A stretch of 15,070 bases of DNA, taken from assembly GCA_002887195.1 (NCBI GenBank), contig PJAB01001358.1:1-15070 (forward strand), in the 5' to 3' direction. The notes beneath the pieces are model-generated. The model did no database searches. It was not told the origin of the DNA and saw nothing but the letters and a program-made list of their open reading frames with translations. The stretch's first letter is position 1. Every line of letters begins with the position of its first letter. Positions 7,692-14,845 of this stretch are shown piece after piece. This DNA is from Chrysochromulina parva (lineage: Eukaryota > Haptophyta > Prymnesiales > Chrysochromulinaceae). The position numbers and the translations under genes were made by a program.

Positions 7692-8709
7692 CGCACCATT
7701 CGGCCGCGCGCTGTTCGCACACCGCCCGATGCGCCGTCTGCCAGTGCTCCTTTTGGCACGCGGCCGAGCAGTACAGGACGGATTTGCAGCCGCCACAGAT
7801 GGCGTACGAGCGCCCGTCTGAGAACTCAATCGCGCACGATTCACAGCGCTGCTGCGCACGCGACTCATGGAAGTCGGCGACGGCGACCATGAGCGTAGGG
7901 CCACCCGCCTCTGCCATCGCCGCACGGTGCGCTTCACAAGACGCGAGCACCACAAGGGCACGCACGGCCGAGCGCCGTTGGCGCTTGATGCCGAAAAGGG
8001 CCAAACGCGTCAGCGGCGGGAAGCAGCGGCGCCAGCACGGGTCGGCGAGGTCGGGGTGATCGTGCAGGCAGACGGCCAATCCCTCGGCCGCGCACGCCCT
8101 CACCCAGTCGGAGCAGCGCGCGTGCACCAGCAGCCCCACGAAGACCTCGAGCGTGGCGCGCGGCGCAAAGACACGCTTCACGTGCGGCGTGCCGAGAGCA
8201 AGTGTCTGGTGGAGCCACCGCTGCAGCGCGTGCAGCACGTACTTGACGCTCGGCGTGCCGCGCCAGTTTGCCTCAAGGCGCGCGCGCACCTGCTCGATGA
8301 GCGCCTCGACGCCGCCATTCTCGTTCACGGCCCGGTGGTAGATGGGGCGCTCTGCCAGCTTCTCAAGCACGATGGCTGCCACGTAATTCCCCGCGCCAAG
8401 GCACCCGACGAGCTCGTTGACTACATGATCGGCCAGCTGTGGTGCCGCCCGCATTACGGTGCACGTGCGCGGCTCGAGGAGGAATATGCCGAAGTTATTT
8501 GCAGCATGCTGACAGTCCGTGCGCAGGTGGTTGAGGTACCGTTGCGCTTCGACGGCAATAAGCTGCAGCCGCAGCTGGAAGCGCAGCTGCTGCGCGCCGG
8601 CGCCGATCCCCGCTGGAAACGGGGGCAGCGGGACTTGCGGCGGCGGCACGACGAGCTGTGCGGCGATGGGAAGCGGTGGAGTAGCGTCGTCCTCGTGAGT
8701 GGCTTCCAT
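7651..8709 (-). CDS. ARM-like helical protein with C-terminal MYND zinc finger
   Basis: This 352-residue protein begins at an ATG with G at +4. After a Pro-rich start (10-35), residues about 40-285 form helical repeats of ARM/HEAT type, for example VRACAAEGLAVCLHDHP and RSAVRALVVLASCEAHRAAM, then EAGGPTLMVAVADF. Residues 289-331 form a MYND finger: C289, C292, C305, C308, C314, C318, H327 and C331, with the usual YCSAACQ and HW landmarks; all eight zinc ligands are present. MYND fingers bind proline-rich peptides, often in transcriptional or chromatin regulators. The last 12 or so residues (SDSAEGPSDEWR) come from the first copy of the 64-bp tandem repeat, which also supplies the TGA stop. 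The gene may once have continued into the downstream ankyrin-like frame. It shares a short promoter region with the UBA/WW gene. Confidence 0.85.
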   Translation of the reverse strand: MEATHEDDATPPLPIAAQLVVPPPQVPLPPFPAGIGAGAQQLRFQLRLQLIAVEAQRYLNHLRTDCQHAANNFGIFLLEPRTCTVMRAAPQLADHVVNELVGCLGAGNYVAAIVLEKLAERPIYHRAVNENGGVEALIEQVRARLEANWRGTPSVKYVLHALQRWLHQTLALGTPHVKRVFAPRATLEVFVGLLVHARCSDWVRACAAEGLAVCLHDHPDLADPCWRRCFPPLTRLALFGIKRQRRSAVRALVVLASCEAHRAAMAEAGGPTLMVAVADFHESRAQQRCESCAIEFSDGRSYAICGGCKSVLYCSAACQKEHWQTAHRAVCEQRAAEWCASDSAEGPSDEWR

Positions 8710-8915
8710 TTGACACCGTCATGCACCGTTTTCAGATCATCAAATGTTCTTGTTTTCCCCTTACCCCTTTTCCCGGACGTTACGGCAAGTTGCCCACGCA
8801 GTCATCATGTACGTGTTATTCACAGGTTATTCACCTCCATTTCTTGCGAAGTACCCGGTACAGTACCCGTACAAAACCGCGCTCGACGAGAGAGGTGACC
8901 GCCCAGCCGCGAATT
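8710..8915. promoter_or_regulatory. Divergent spacer between the MYND and UBA/WW genes
   Basis: Both promoters fit within 206 bp. Visible words are GTTATTCAC twice (8815-8823 and 8826-8834) and a pair of related palindrome-like elements, GTACCCGGTAC at 8851-8861 and GTACCCGTAC at 8863-8872. The latter resemble the ACCGGT cluster in the other divergent spacer at 2455-2488. A frame extending the WW gene upstream to 8721 exists, but I prefer the ATG at 8916. Confidence 0.5.
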
Positions 8916-11303
8916 ATGCCGCGGCGACGCTCGGACGAGGAGGACGACGATGACTACGAGCCTGTGTACCGCGGGGGACGCAACTATGAGGGGCCGGGCG
9001 CCTCCTTTGCCGACGGCGCCGGCGACTTCTTTGATGCGGTCAAGAAAGGCGCAGGAGAACTGGCGGAGGGCATCAAGGAAACCACGCTCAGCCTCACCGA
9101 GAAGGTCGGCCAGGAGGTCGAAAAGGTCACGCGCCAGTGGGACGGCAAGGACGAAGAGCAGCGGCAGCCTCAGCCGGGGTGGCAGCAGCGAAGTGGTGAC
9201 TCACGCAAGGTCACAGATGAGGTATCGGGCAGCCGGCGCATGCTGGGCAACATGCCGCCGGGCTGCTTCTGCGACATGCGCGGCTACGCGTGCCCGATAC
9301 ACCGCGGCCAGGAGGCGTGGCGCTTCTCCCAAGACTTCCGGTCCCACGTGCAACACAACGTCGACCCCGACAATGCGTCCGCCAGGGCGGTGGGCATCGC
9401 AGGTGGCGACGCCAAGATCATCAAGGAGGTGGTGATGGTGGCCTCGACAGCCATCAAGGTCGACAGTGCGTCCCAGCGCTGGAAGAGTGCGGTGGGCGTC
9501 GGGCGCGGCGGCACCGACTCTTCGGGGCGCTCGCCACCGTCAAGCGACTCCACACGGGCTGACCCTACAGACAGGTACGACCCGCACCCTACCCACCAGT
9601 CCCCCTCCGAGGGCTCAGTGCCGCGTCAGTCGGCGACGGGTGCGGACTCGGGGCGCCGGGGGGAGCTGGACGAGATTATGGCGCAGCTCTGCTCCATGGG
9701 CTTCGATCCGGATCGCGTCGCGCGCGCGCTCGAGGCGAGGCCCAACCTCGAAGGCGCGACGAATCTCTTGCTCGATGATCCCCACAGCGACAAACCGGCG
9801 TCGCCGCCGCCGCCGCGGCCGCCGTCAGCTGTCAGTGCCGGTGGCGCCAACGGCTTCGCCGGCTGGCAGCGGGGCTCGCCCGATCCTGTGCGTGTGAGCT
9901 CCGATACGTTTCTCGGCCCGCCGCCCACGGCGCCGCCACCGCCACCGCCCCCGCCCGCCACGCCGTCGCTCATCGGCGACTTGAATGCGACGCCCAAGAC
10001 GGCCTCACCCGCAGTGGCCGCGCTCCCGCCGCCTCACGGTAGCTACAGCCGCGATCTGCTCGGAGGACTCGATGACCTCTTCTCGGGTGCTCCCCCGCAA
10101 CAACCAGCCCTGCTGCCTTCTCCTCCGACGCTCGCGCCATCGACGATGCCCTCCTCCTACATGGCGCCGGCCAGCGCCTCGATGGCGATGCCCGCCTACC
10201 TGCCGACGGCCGGCGTCGCCATGACGCAGCTGCCACCGACCTTCCCGCCGGCAATGGCCTCGCAGCCGCCGTTTTCACAGCCTGCGATCGCACCCTTTGC
10301 CAACGCCTTCGCGCTGCCTGCCCCCACGACGCCGACGCCGACGCAGCCAGCCGCGGTGCTCACAGCGCCGCAGCCGACCGCACCGCCGCAGCCGACCGCA
10401 CCGCCACAGCCGACCGCACCGCCACAGTCGTCCGCAGCGCCACCGTGTGCGGTGCCCCTTGGGCCATTGCCTCCAGGCTGGCATGCGTGTACCGACCCGA
10501 CTCACAATCGACCCTACTGGTTCAACACATTGACGCAGCAGAGCACGTGGTTCGATCCTCGAGTCAGCGCGGCAGCGGCGCCGGCGGCCGCTGCTGCACC
10601 GCCGCCGCCGCAGCAGCAGCCGCTGGCCGCGGCCGCGGCTCCGGCGGCAGCGATGCCACGGCCCGCGGCGGCCATGATGCCTATGGGAGGGACTATGGGA
10701 GGGATGCTGGCACCGACGCCGCCGATGCCGCAGCCGATGATGATGCCGCAACCGACGATGCCGCAAACGACGATGCCGCAGCCGATGATGATGCCGCAAC
10801 CGACGATGCCGCAAACGACGATGCCGCAGCCGATGATGATGCCGCAGCCGACGATGCCGCAGCCGCAGCCGCAGGTCTGGCTGCAGTCGGCGCCTACCAT
10901 GGCATCCTACCCTCCCGCTACGGCGCCCGCTACGGCGCCTACCGCCTTTTCGCCCGCAGCGGCGGCGGCGGCGGCGGCCTTGACACGCCTACCAAACGAG
11001 GGATCGATGGGCGCTGTGATGGGCGCGTTGCCCACGGGATGGCACGCTTGCACCGACCCGACGCACAACCGTACGTACTTTTACAACACGGTCACGCAGC
11101 AGAGCCAGTGGATACGGCCGATCGCGGCAGCGGCCGTTCCATTTGAGGCGATGCCGACCATGTCGACGGCCGGCGCTAGTGTCGCAGAGATCAGCCCCAC
11201 CACACGGAAGACGCAGGCCATGGCTGCGGGCGCGCAGTTTGGAGGCGTGGGGGACATGGCCGCGAACATGGGGCTGCGCGTCGGCAAGTGGGGTCCGGGG
11301 TGA
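8916..11303 (+). CDS. UBA and tandem-WW domain, low-complexity scaffold protein
   Basis: This protein has 795 residues from the ATG at 8916 (A at -3); an in-frame ATG at 8721 would add 65 residues, but their sequence looks non-coding. The start is acidic, then residues 31-75 form an amphipathic helix (for example FFDAVKKGAGELAEGIKET) that could bind membranes. A Cys/His cluster follows (C117, C119, C126, H129). Residues about 251-289 match a UBA domain: IMAQLCSMGFD, then ATNLLLDDP, the MGF loop being diagnostic. Two WW domains at 517-548 (W522, Y534, W545) and 705-735 (W709, Y721, W732) each have LPxGW, an N-T-x-T-Q-Q-S-x-W stretch and, unusually, the same loop CTDPTHNR. Between and around them are long Pro/Ala/Gln/Met-rich disordered stretches. 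The protein probably links ubiquitin or a UBA partner to PPxY-type ligands. No known family with this order comes to mind. Confidence 0.85.
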   Translation: MPRRRSDEEDDDDYEPVYRGGRNYEGPGASFADGAGDFFDAVKKGAGELAEGIKETTLSLTEKVGQEVEKVTRQWDGKDEEQRQPQPGWQQRSGDSRKVTDEVSGSRRMLGNMPPGCFCDMRGYACPIHRGQEAWRFSQDFRSHVQHNVDPDNASARAVGIAGGDAKIIKEVVMVASTAIKVDSASQRWKSAVGVGRGGTDSSGRSPPSSDSTRADPTDRYDPHPTHQSPSEGSVPRQSATGADSGRRGELDEIMAQLCSMGFDPDRVARALEARPNLEGATNLLLDDPHSDKPASPPPPRPPSAVSAGGANGFAGWQRGSPDPVRVSSDTFLGPPPTAPPPPPPPPATPSLIGDLNATPKTASPAVAALPPPHGSYSRDLLGGLDDLFSGAPPQQPALLPSPPTLAPSTMPSSYMAPASASMAMPAYLPTAGVAMTQLPPTFPPAMASQPPFSQPAIAPFANAFALPAPTTPTPTQPAAVLTAPQPTAPPQPTAPPQPTAPPQSSAAPPCAVPLGPLPPGWHACTDPTHNRPYWFNTLTQQSTWFDPRVSAAAAPAAAAAPPPPQQQPLAAAAAPAAAMPRPAAAMMPMGGTMGGMLAPTPPMPQPMMMPQPTMPQTTMPQPMMMPQPTMPQTTMPQPMMMPQPTMPQPQPQVWLQSAPTMASYPPATAPATAPTAFSPAAAAAAAALTRLPNEGSMGAVMGALPTGWHACTDPTHNRTYFYNTVTQQSQWIRPIAAAAVPFEAMPTMSTAGASVAEISPTTRKTQAMAAGAQFGGVGDMAANMGLRVGKWGPG
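10368..10436 (+). repeat. PQPTAP tandem coding repeat
   Basis: Four near-identical 18-bp units (CAGCCGACCGCACCGCCA or close) encode PQPTAP. They sit in the disordered region just before the first WW domain. Pro-rich units next to WW domains could in principle act as ligands in cis, but no PPxY motif is formed. Confidence 0.75.
10725..10868 (+). repeat. 48-bp tandem coding repeat, about three copies
   Basis: The unit encodes MPQPMMMPQPTMPQTT (16 residues). Copies lie at 10725-10772 and 10773-10820, with a partial, degenerate third from 10821. The first two copies look identical or nearly so, so the expansion is recent. It lies in the linker between the WW domains and gives an unusual Met/Pro/Gln run. 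Confidence 0.9.
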
Positions 11304-11989
11304 GCCGACGCCGGCTGCCTCCCGAGACACGATAGGACGTGAAGCCCGAGACCGATGTGACGTGGGGCGCGCCGCAGCGACGCAGCAGATGCAGTCCGGG
11401 GGCTGAACGGCCACGGAGCCACGATGATACATGTGGCGACGGCGGACCCTCTCCAAGTCCATGTGCCCTTTGGATGAAGATCGGAGTATCAGGGTTTGTG
11501 TAGCGGTACGTGTTTCGTTTGGGGGTTGTGGCTGCAGTTGTGTTCCCGTTGATCGTGCGCACCGCTGTGAAAAGAGGACGTCCGATAGTGCGATAAAGCT
11601 CCGTAGAGAATATAGTGCGCTGGTCGGTCGGCGCGTTCGCGTGTGGATCCGTGTGTCGATTCTTACAACCTCGTCGAACCCAAGAAGCATTCTGCGTCGT
11701 GTGTGGACGCGACCACCAGGGCGACCACTTACGCACTAAGATCATACAAGTTCCCCGCCGCCGGTGTATAGTCCACCACGCGACGCGACCGCAGCGCCAG
11801 TCTGTGTTTCTTGTGGTAGTGGCCGATCGGTGAGCCCTCGCGTGTGTCGTTTCAGAGCTGACCTTTTCTCAAGTTTGTGACTTGACTTGCGCCGCAGCAC
11901 ACGAACTCTCCCCGGCTGCGCTCGTCGCGCTCGCGCACACATCCGCCTGTCACGAGAACGCGCTTCTGCCACACCGCATTAACACAAGC
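11304..11989. other. Gene-free spacer between the UBA/WW and small membrane protein genes
   Basis: Nearly 700 bp without a convincing gene. Positions about 11490-11545 are G/T-rich on the plus strand. A 102-codon frame at 11431-11739 is basic and random-like in composition and is not called. The right part should contain the promoter of the 66-residue membrane protein, but no clear TATA box is seen. An unannotated non-coding transcript cannot be excluded. Confidence 0.4.
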
Positions 11990-12190
11990 ATGAGTTTGGA
12001 AATCCTCGGCGTGATGATCCCGTCGCCGTACCTTTGGGTACTTGCGTTCTGGGTCTTCTTGGTCCTTGTGATTGCGGATGCTGGTGGCGGCTTCCCCATC
12101 TACTTTCCACTGCTGCGCCCATTCTTTCGGCCATTCCAGCCTCGTGCCGTCTACGCACGCCTCAAATCCAAGTACGTCGTCGAATCATGA
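11990..12190 (+). CDS. Small single-pass membrane protein
   Basis: This short gene encodes 66 residues from an ATG with A at -3; the upstream in-frame extension to 11882 looks like 5' untranslated sequence. Residues about 12-30 (SPYLWVLAFWVFLVLVIAD) form one strongly hydrophobic helix ending in Asp. A Pro/Phe-rich stretch (PIYFPLLRPFFRPF) and a basic tail with a YARLKSKY segment follow. There is no cleavable signal-peptide look, since charged residues come after the helix, which suggests a type II or tail-in anchor. I do not recognise the family; a small subunit of an organellar membrane complex is only a guess. An AATAAA lies 143 bases beyond the stop, which supports an expressed gene. Confidence 0.6.
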   Translation: MSLEILGVMIPSPYLWVLAFWVFLVLVIADAGGGFPIYFPLLRPFFRPFQPRAVYARLKSKYVVES

Positions 12191-12356
12191 GTGCTACCGC
12201 GATTGCCAATGGCGGGCAATGCGATCACGTCAATGCTTCCTTTCAACCTGTTGAGGGTACGGTCATCGTATAGGATAGTTGCCTATGAGCTATGTACGTT
12301 TTTCTCCTGCGCGTGTTTGTCTGCCTAATATAAATAAAATACACACGTCTAGTATG
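12191..12356. other. Convergent spacer between two genes
   Basis: These 166 bp hold the 3' ends of the small membrane protein gene and the CPBP gene. ATTGCC at 12202-12207 can pair with GGCAAT at 12215-12220 as a small hairpin. The most AT-rich run of the area lies at 12327-12342. Confidence 0.4.
12333..12338 (+). terminator. Candidate polyadenylation signal AATAAA
   Basis: AATAAA sits in an AT-rich run (CTAATATAAATAAAATACAC) in otherwise GC-rich DNA, downstream of the small membrane protein gene. Its position and orientation fit a 3' end signal. Whether this organism uses the canonical hexamer is unknown, and other genes in the window lack it. Confidence 0.4.
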
Positions 12357-13589
12357 TCACAGCTCCCAGTAGGCGAGCGCGAACACGCGGCAGTTCCAGA
12401 GCGCATGCACGAGCATGGGCACCAGCAGGTTGCGCGAGCGCACATACAGGGCTGCCCAAAGCAACCCTAGGGTTGAGAGCGGCAGCAGGGTGGCGAGCGA
12501 GCGATGGTGCAAGCCAAAGAGCAGGGCGTGCAGCGGTAGGGCGGCCGTGAGCGGCACGAAGCACAACAGCGCGGGCAGCACAAAGCCGCGATAGAGCACC
12601 TCCTCAAAGAAGGGCGCCGTGACGCACGGCGCGATGCAGCCGACTAATAGAGAGAAGAGGCCGCTGCGTTGCTGCGGGCTCGCGAGGGCGCTGACGACGG
12701 AGTCGAGTTCAGACTCGCGGATGGCAGACGCCGCCGGCAGCGCAACGCGCAGCAACACGTCGGTGAAACGCTCCACGGCAGCATAGCTGGCGACCGAGGC
12801 AACATACCCGCCGACGACCCAAGCCAACCAATGAGATCGCCACGAGATGCGGAACCACTGGCCGGCGTGGAAGAAGGGCTTCAGGCGCGAGCCCAGCACG
12901 TGGCTGGCGAGCAGCACCCACGCGGTATGGCTGCCGAGCACTTGTAACGCCTGCGACGCGCTTGGCGTGAGCGGCACGCCAATCCCTACGAGGCCTTCCA
13001 GCGCAATCGAAAGGCTACTCCCGACACAGCCCGAGAGCAGAAACGCCGCGAGGAGGGCGGCAGTCGCCTCGAGCAGCTCGTAGCGCGTCTGGCTCGGCAC
13101 GGACCACGGCAAGCTTATGGGTAGGCCGCCGTCGGGCGTGAGCTGCTCCGACGATCGCCGCTTGGCACGGCGCCTGTGCATGGCCGCACCTCCGATGGCC
13201 ATCGCCAGCAGGCTGCCCACAACGGAGTCACCCCCGACATCGACTGATGCCCATCGTAGCGGAAGGCGGATGTATACACCCGCTGCAGCTACGTGGCACA
13301 TAAACGCGACAAGCAAAGCTGCGAGCTGCACACTGGGTTTGGGGCACTCGTCATCGAGAACTCCTCGAGTGCAAAACAATGGCACTCCGCAACGGGCTCC
13401 GTGTCTCCCCGTGGCTGTCGCACAACCGTGCATTGATGATGGTCGTAACGGTGCCCCGCAGAACGCCACCGACCCTCGTCCCGCTGACTGCAGCAACGGC
13501 AAAAGTGGAGCAGAAAACGACAGCACCGCGACCGACGCGACGACGACCATCGCGCAGCCACAAGCGCGAGTAGAACTGTGAAAACACAT
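12357..13589 (-). CDS. CPBP intramembrane metalloprotease (CAAX/Abi family), possibly plastid-targeted
   Basis: This protein has 411 residues from the ATG at 13589 (G at -3); a second ATG at 13550, in a stronger context, would give 398. The C-terminal third carries all hallmarks of CPBP glutamate-type proteases: EEVLYRGF with E329, E330 and R334, FGLHH with H361/H362, and HALWN with H395 and N399. About seven or eight hydrophobic helices are spread from residue 85 onward. Families in this group cleave prenylated CAAX proteins (Rce1) or act in plastid membranes. The N-terminus (MVVVASVAVLSFSAPLLPLL, then a Ser/Arg/Ala-rich stretch containing VAFCGAP) looks like a signal peptide followed by a transit peptide, as in algae with secondary plastids. 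That is an inference; it could equally be a first transmembrane helix. Substrate unknown. Divergent from the histidine phosphatase gene. Confidence 0.85.
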   Translation of the reverse strand: MCFHSSTRACGCAMVVVASVAVLSFSAPLLPLLQSAGRGSVAFCGAPLRPSSMHGCATATGRHGARCGVPLFCTRGVLDDECPKPSVQLAALLVAFMCHVAAAGVYIRLPLRWASVDVGGDSVVGSLLAMAIGGAAMHRRRAKRRSSEQLTPDGGLPISLPWSVPSQTRYELLEATAALLAAFLLSGCVGSSLSIALEGLVGIGVPLTPSASQALQVLGSHTAWVLLASHVLGSRLKPFFHAGQWFRISWRSHWLAWVVGGYVASVASYAAVERFTDVLLRVALPAASAIRESELDSVVSALASPQQRSGLFSLLVGCIAPCVTAPFFEEVLYRGFVLPALLCFVPLTAALPLHALLFGLHHRSLATLLPLSTLGLLWAALYVRSRNLLVPMLVHALWNCRVFALAYWEL

Positions 13590-13738
13590 TACATGTAACA
13601 AGTCTGAGATTTTTGCGTTCGAACGCGGCGAGGTGCATGAGCGCGACCATTTTGGCGAAGATTCGATATCGCGAATGTATCTCCCGCGACGACGGGCGAC
13701 TCGCGCCTCTCTCATCGGCTTGCGTCCAATATCGTCGC
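13590..13738. promoter_or_regulatory. Short divergent spacer between the CPBP and histidine phosphatase genes
   Basis: Only 149 bp separate the chosen start codons. It holds a perfect 12-bp palindrome GCGTTCGAACGC at 13615-13626, an imperfect inverted repeat ATTCG/CGAAT at 13661-13676, and TTTTGGCGAAG at 13650-13660, which is close to an E2F-type site. In-frame upstream codons of both genes run through the spacer, so one N-terminus may extend into it. Confidence 0.5.
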
Positions 13739-14458
13739 ATGGCGGTCGTCTTGCTCTGTCGGCATGGCGAGACGGAGGCCAATGCGGCTGGCATCCTTCA
13801 GGGTCAGAGTGACAGTGTGCTGACAGAATTAGGTCGGGCGCAAGCTGTGCTGCTTGGAATCGCTGTCGCTAGGCGGCTTGCTGCGAGTGGTGGGCTGCCG
13901 CCTTGTCCGTTCATCTACAGCTCAGATCTGTCGCGTGCAGTGGACACCGCGGCGGCCGTCGTCGCGGCGTGCAGCGGGCACATAGAACTGAAGCTCCAAC
14001 AAGATGCACGGCTTCGCGAGCGACGCCTCGGCCCATTTCAGGGGAGAACGCAGGATGACTGCCAGCGATGCTACCCGAAGACGTGGGAAGCTTTTCTACG
14101 CGAAGGAGAAGCTTTCCTAAGCGACCCGGCACAGCCAAAGGAGGCGGGCGCCGACGCCAACGGCGGAATCGAGTCTGTGTCCGACATGCGCTCGCGTGCC
14201 GTGGCTGTCCTCAACGAGATCGCGTCGGCGAATCCGCAGCAGACCACGGTCGTCGTCTCCCATGGCGGCCTGGTCAACTTGGCGATCAGCACGCTCACTG
14301 CACAGAGGAGCGCTCTGCCGCACATCGGCAACTGCAGCATCTCCGTGCTGAGACGAGAGGCAAACGGTACGTGGGTGGCAGATGTGATCGGAGACAGCGA
14401 CCACGTGAAGCGTGGCTGGCGAGACGAGTCCAACGTCGATGCCCCAGCAGTGCGGTGA
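13739..14458 (+). CDS. Histidine phosphatase superfamily (phosphoglycerate mutase-like) protein
   Basis: This 239-residue enzyme of branch 1 of the family begins directly at MAVVLLCRHGETEAN, the usual start of such proteins. The catalytic set is complete: R8 and phospho-acceptor H9 in RHGE, R66 in SSDLSRAVDT, E94 in LRERRLGPFQG, and H175 in VVSHGG. Spacing and length fit phosphoglycerate-mutase-like phosphatases (fructose-2,6-bisphosphatase/CobC group); the substrate cannot be read from the sequence. An upstream in-frame ATG at 13637 would add 34 residues containing Arg and Lys and could form an organelle-targeting leader. I prefer 13739 because it places the catalytic motif at the usual distance. 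The gene is intronless and follows the bidirectional spacer with CPBP. Confidence 0.9.
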   Translation: MAVVLLCRHGETEANAAGILQGQSDSVLTELGRAQAVLLGIAVARRLAASGGLPPCPFIYSSDLSRAVDTAAAVVAACSGHIELKLQQDARLRERRLGPFQGRTQDDCQRCYPKTWEAFLREGEAFLSDPAQPKEAGADANGGIESVSDMRSRAVAVLNEIASANPQQTTVVVSHGGLVNLAISTLTAQRSALPHIGNCSISVLRREANGTWVADVIGDSDHVKRGWRDESNVDAPAVR

Positions 14459-14513
14459 GGTTCCGGAAGCGCTCTACACACTATCTACACACAGGGGGTA
14501 CCAGCCGGCTATG

Positions 14514-14529
14514 GTAAGTAAGTAAGTAA
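14514..14529. repeat. GTAA microsatellite, four units
   Basis: GTAA is repeated four times without interruption. It also spells an ideal 5' splice site (GGTAAGTAAG), but no exon structure around it needs one. Confidence 0.8.
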
Positions 14530-14558
14530 AGTACAACACGCCAGACGCGCAGCGCCGC

Positions 14559-14722
14559 GGGCGCGAGAATTTTGACCTTGGGGGAGGGTTTCAACACTCA
14601 AGTAACTACCCTATGGTGTTTCTACATACGTACATAGTGGGGCGCGATATTTTGACCTTGGGGGAGGGTTTCAACACACTCAGGTAATTACCCTATGCGT
14701 TTGGTGTTTCTACATAGTATCA
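14559..14722. repeat. Two imperfect direct repeats with 81-bp period
   Basis: Copy one starts at 14559 and copy two at 14640. Both begin GGGCGCGA, share TTTTGACCTTGGGGGAGGGT, then TTCAACAC, a variable AGTAACTACC/GGTAATTACC core, CCTATG and GGTGTTTCTACATA. Copy two carries small insertions (AC and about six bases before GGTGTTT). In copy two GGTAATTACC (14683-14692) is a perfect palindrome. The repeats are non-coding and lie just before a TATA-like box and an open frame. Confidence 0.9.
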
Positions 14723-14760
14723 AAGATAGTGACACGTCGGCGAGGGGGGGGACCGCAGCA

Positions 14761-14766
14761 TATAAG
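14761..14766 (+). promoter_or_regulatory. TATA-like box ahead of the partial ORF
   Basis: TATAAG within GCATATAAGCATACTATAG lies 80 bases before the ATG at 14846, in a spot where GC-rich sequence is briefly interrupted. The distance suits a core promoter with a short leader. No experimental support. Confidence 0.4.
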
Positions 14767-14845
14767 CATACTATAGACCGGAGTCACCTGTACTTCTCAG
14801 CCGAGCGCGCGTGCGCGCCACTTCACTGCGCGTCGCTCCTCTCTC

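Larger units (their letters stand above)
14459..14845. other. Repeat-rich spacer before the partial ORF
   Basis: This stretch holds a GTAA microsatellite (14514-14529), two long direct repeats (14559-14722), a G run at 14745-14751 and a TATA-like box (14761-14766). Apart from these I see no gene. Confidence 0.6.

Noticed and set aside
7867..8898. 343-codon plus-strand frame antisense to the MYND gene
   Set aside because: Arg/His-rich shadow; the opposite strand has a complete MYND ligand set.
10445..11146. 233-codon frame overlapping the WW gene, Asp/Ala-rich
   Set aside because: It is the +1 reading of the CCG/ATG-rich repeats and ignores both WW domains.
11431..11739. 102-codon plus-strand frame
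   Set aside because: Basic, random-like composition with no helix or domain pattern.
13615..13626. T-arm of a tRNA (GTTCGAAC)
   Set aside because: Only a palindrome; no acceptor stem, anticodon arm or D arm around it.
14514..14529. 5' splice site in GGTAAGTAAG
   Set aside because: It is part of a GTAA microsatellite downstream of a complete gene with no need for an intron.
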